5,962 nt of DNA. It comes from an uncultured bacterium. Its GTDB lineage: Bacteria; Patescibacteriota; Minisyncoccia; Spechtbacterales; HO2-43-30. Each line of letters opens with the position of its first letter. Within the stretch, counting starts at the first letter, position 1. The DNA lies in the NCBI GenBank assembly GCA_913054525.1, contig CAJXHR010000047.1:1-5962 (forward strand), given 5' to 3'. The position numbers were made by a program, and so were the translations under genes. The notes beneath the pieces were generated by a model, which was not told the origin of the DNA, did not search any database, and saw only the letters and a program-made list of their open reading frames with translations. Shown here in pieces: positions 5,365 to 5,962 of the stretch.

Positions 5365-5962
5365 TTATTGTATAGATTTATCCAAATTAATAAAATATCG
5401 TCCGGATTTCATATTTTCGCCTATAGCAATCTTACGCACAGCGTATGCTGCGACAGCGCCGGCAATAGTTGCCGTTGTGCCAAGCTGTGGAACAGCGGCA
5501 ATTGACTTCCCCACCTCTTTTACGGATTCGCGCATCCGCTTGGTTAAGTTCTTTGGATCAACTATTTTTGTCGCTATTTTTACCCATTCCGAATATGTAA
5601 TATTGTCCAGCGCGTCGGTGTCGAGTTCTTCTACCAAGCCGTGCAGCAGGGGGCGGTGAGGCTCCAGGTCAAATCTCTCTACATCCAGTATAACATTATC
5701 TCCGTTATCAGTTACCATAATAACCGGTATTTTATGCTTGCGACAAATTGTCCGGGAAAATATTTTTAAGCTCAGATTGTCCATTTCATCAATGAAAATA
5801 TTTAGACGAGGCGCGTTGCGTATAAACTCTTCAATTGTGCTTGCGGAAACGCCCTTGGGCCATATATCAACTTTGGCAAAGGGGTCCAGTTCCCAAATTT
5901 GTTTCGCGGCTTGTTCCGCTTTATTTTCGCCCACAGAGTAAAGCGGGGCGCGCAGCCGGTTG
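5365..5962 (-). CDS. ThiF/MoeB/E1-like adenylyltransferase, C-terminal part (5' end outside window)
   Basis: This is part of an E1-like ATP-dependent adenylyltransferase. Members of this superfamily adenylate the C-terminus of a ubiquitin-like or sulfur-carrier protein, or another carboxylate. The frame runs through the right edge and 198 residues are visible, so the GTG at 5934 is internal. It opens with NRLRAPLYSVGENKAEQA, equivalent to the MoeB/ThiF segment containing the ATP-contacting Arg (visible R2) and Lys (K14). FIDEMDNLSLK (D58 and D61) matches the IDxxDN nucleotide and magnesium motif. IPVIMVTDNGDNVILDVERF follows, a strand and turn of the Rossmann-like fold. The usual zinc-binding CxxC pairs of MoeB/ThiF are absent from the visible part, and the last 80 or so residues are helical with an Ala/Gly-rich stretch (about 164-178), so it is a divergent member. 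No ubiquitin-like or sulfur-carrier gene is visible. Substrate and pathway are unknown. Confidence 0.85.
   Translation of the reverse strand, partial: NRLRAPLYSVGENKAEQAAKQIWELDPFAKVDIWPKGVSASTIEEFIRNAPRLNIFIDEMDNLSLKIFSRTICRKHKIPVIMVTDNGDNVILDVERFDLEPHRPLLHGLVEELDTDALDNITYSEWVKIATKIVDPKNLTKRMRESVKEVGKSIAAVPQLGTTATIAGAVAAYAVRKIAIGENMKSGRYFINLDKSIQ

Noticed and set aside
5932..5934. GTG as the start of the ThiF-like gene
   Set aside because: The frame continues upstream into recognisable family sequence (NRLRAPLYS), so the gene is cut by the window edge.

Overview
The window looks like an ordinary chromosomal segment of a bacterium from the Candidate Phyla Radiation (Patescibacteria, most likely Parcubacteria). 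This is inferred from the kinds of protein present, not from any marker search. The GluRS has the insertion-poor sequence typical of that group. The histidine kinase has an N-terminal 7TM region ending in a Y-A-I-F-K-H-x-L-F-N-I-R-V-I-A-T-E type motif. The coding density is extreme, with genes abutting or overlapping. The standard code is used: TGA is a real stop at 2463-2465, which argues against the UGA-recoded Gracilibacteria and SR1 lineages.

Layout. Position 1-939 (+) is the C-terminal two thirds of glutamyl-tRNA synthetase (gltX). Position 936-1193 (-) is a small two-helix membrane protein that overlaps the gltX stop. It has a clear Shine-Dalgarno, a promoter inside the next gene and a hairpin plus T-tract terminator inside the gltX 3' end. 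Position 1221-2465 (+) is a secreted coiled-coil M23 peptidase of the PcsB/CwlO/EnvC type. It is coupled by an ATGA overlap to 2462-2758 (+), a small membrane-anchored helical protein. A 100-bp intergenic region (2759-2858) carries a near-consensus promoter, an AT palindrome over the -10 box and an 11-6-11 bp inverted repeat with the geometry of a dif site. Position 2859-3803 (+) is a full-length Xer-type tyrosine recombinase. It ends on a shared TAGCTA with the convergent histidine kinase at 3804-5360 (-). The kinase lies 4 bp behind a ThiF/MoeB/E1-like adenylyltransferase fragment, 5365-5962 (-), that runs off the right edge.

How it fits together. The peptidase and its small partner are probably an envelope or cell-division pair. 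The Xer protein and the dif-like repeat immediately in front of it form a plausible single-recombinase chromosome dimer resolution module, similar in layout to XerS with difSL. The gene strands converge just downstream of this module, which would suit a replication terminus. The ThiF-like protein and the membrane histidine kinase form a likely operon of unknown signal. I see no CRISPR array, tRNA, rRNA or insertion sequence. Apart from the 100-bp gap before the recombinase, no stretch of note is free of genes.
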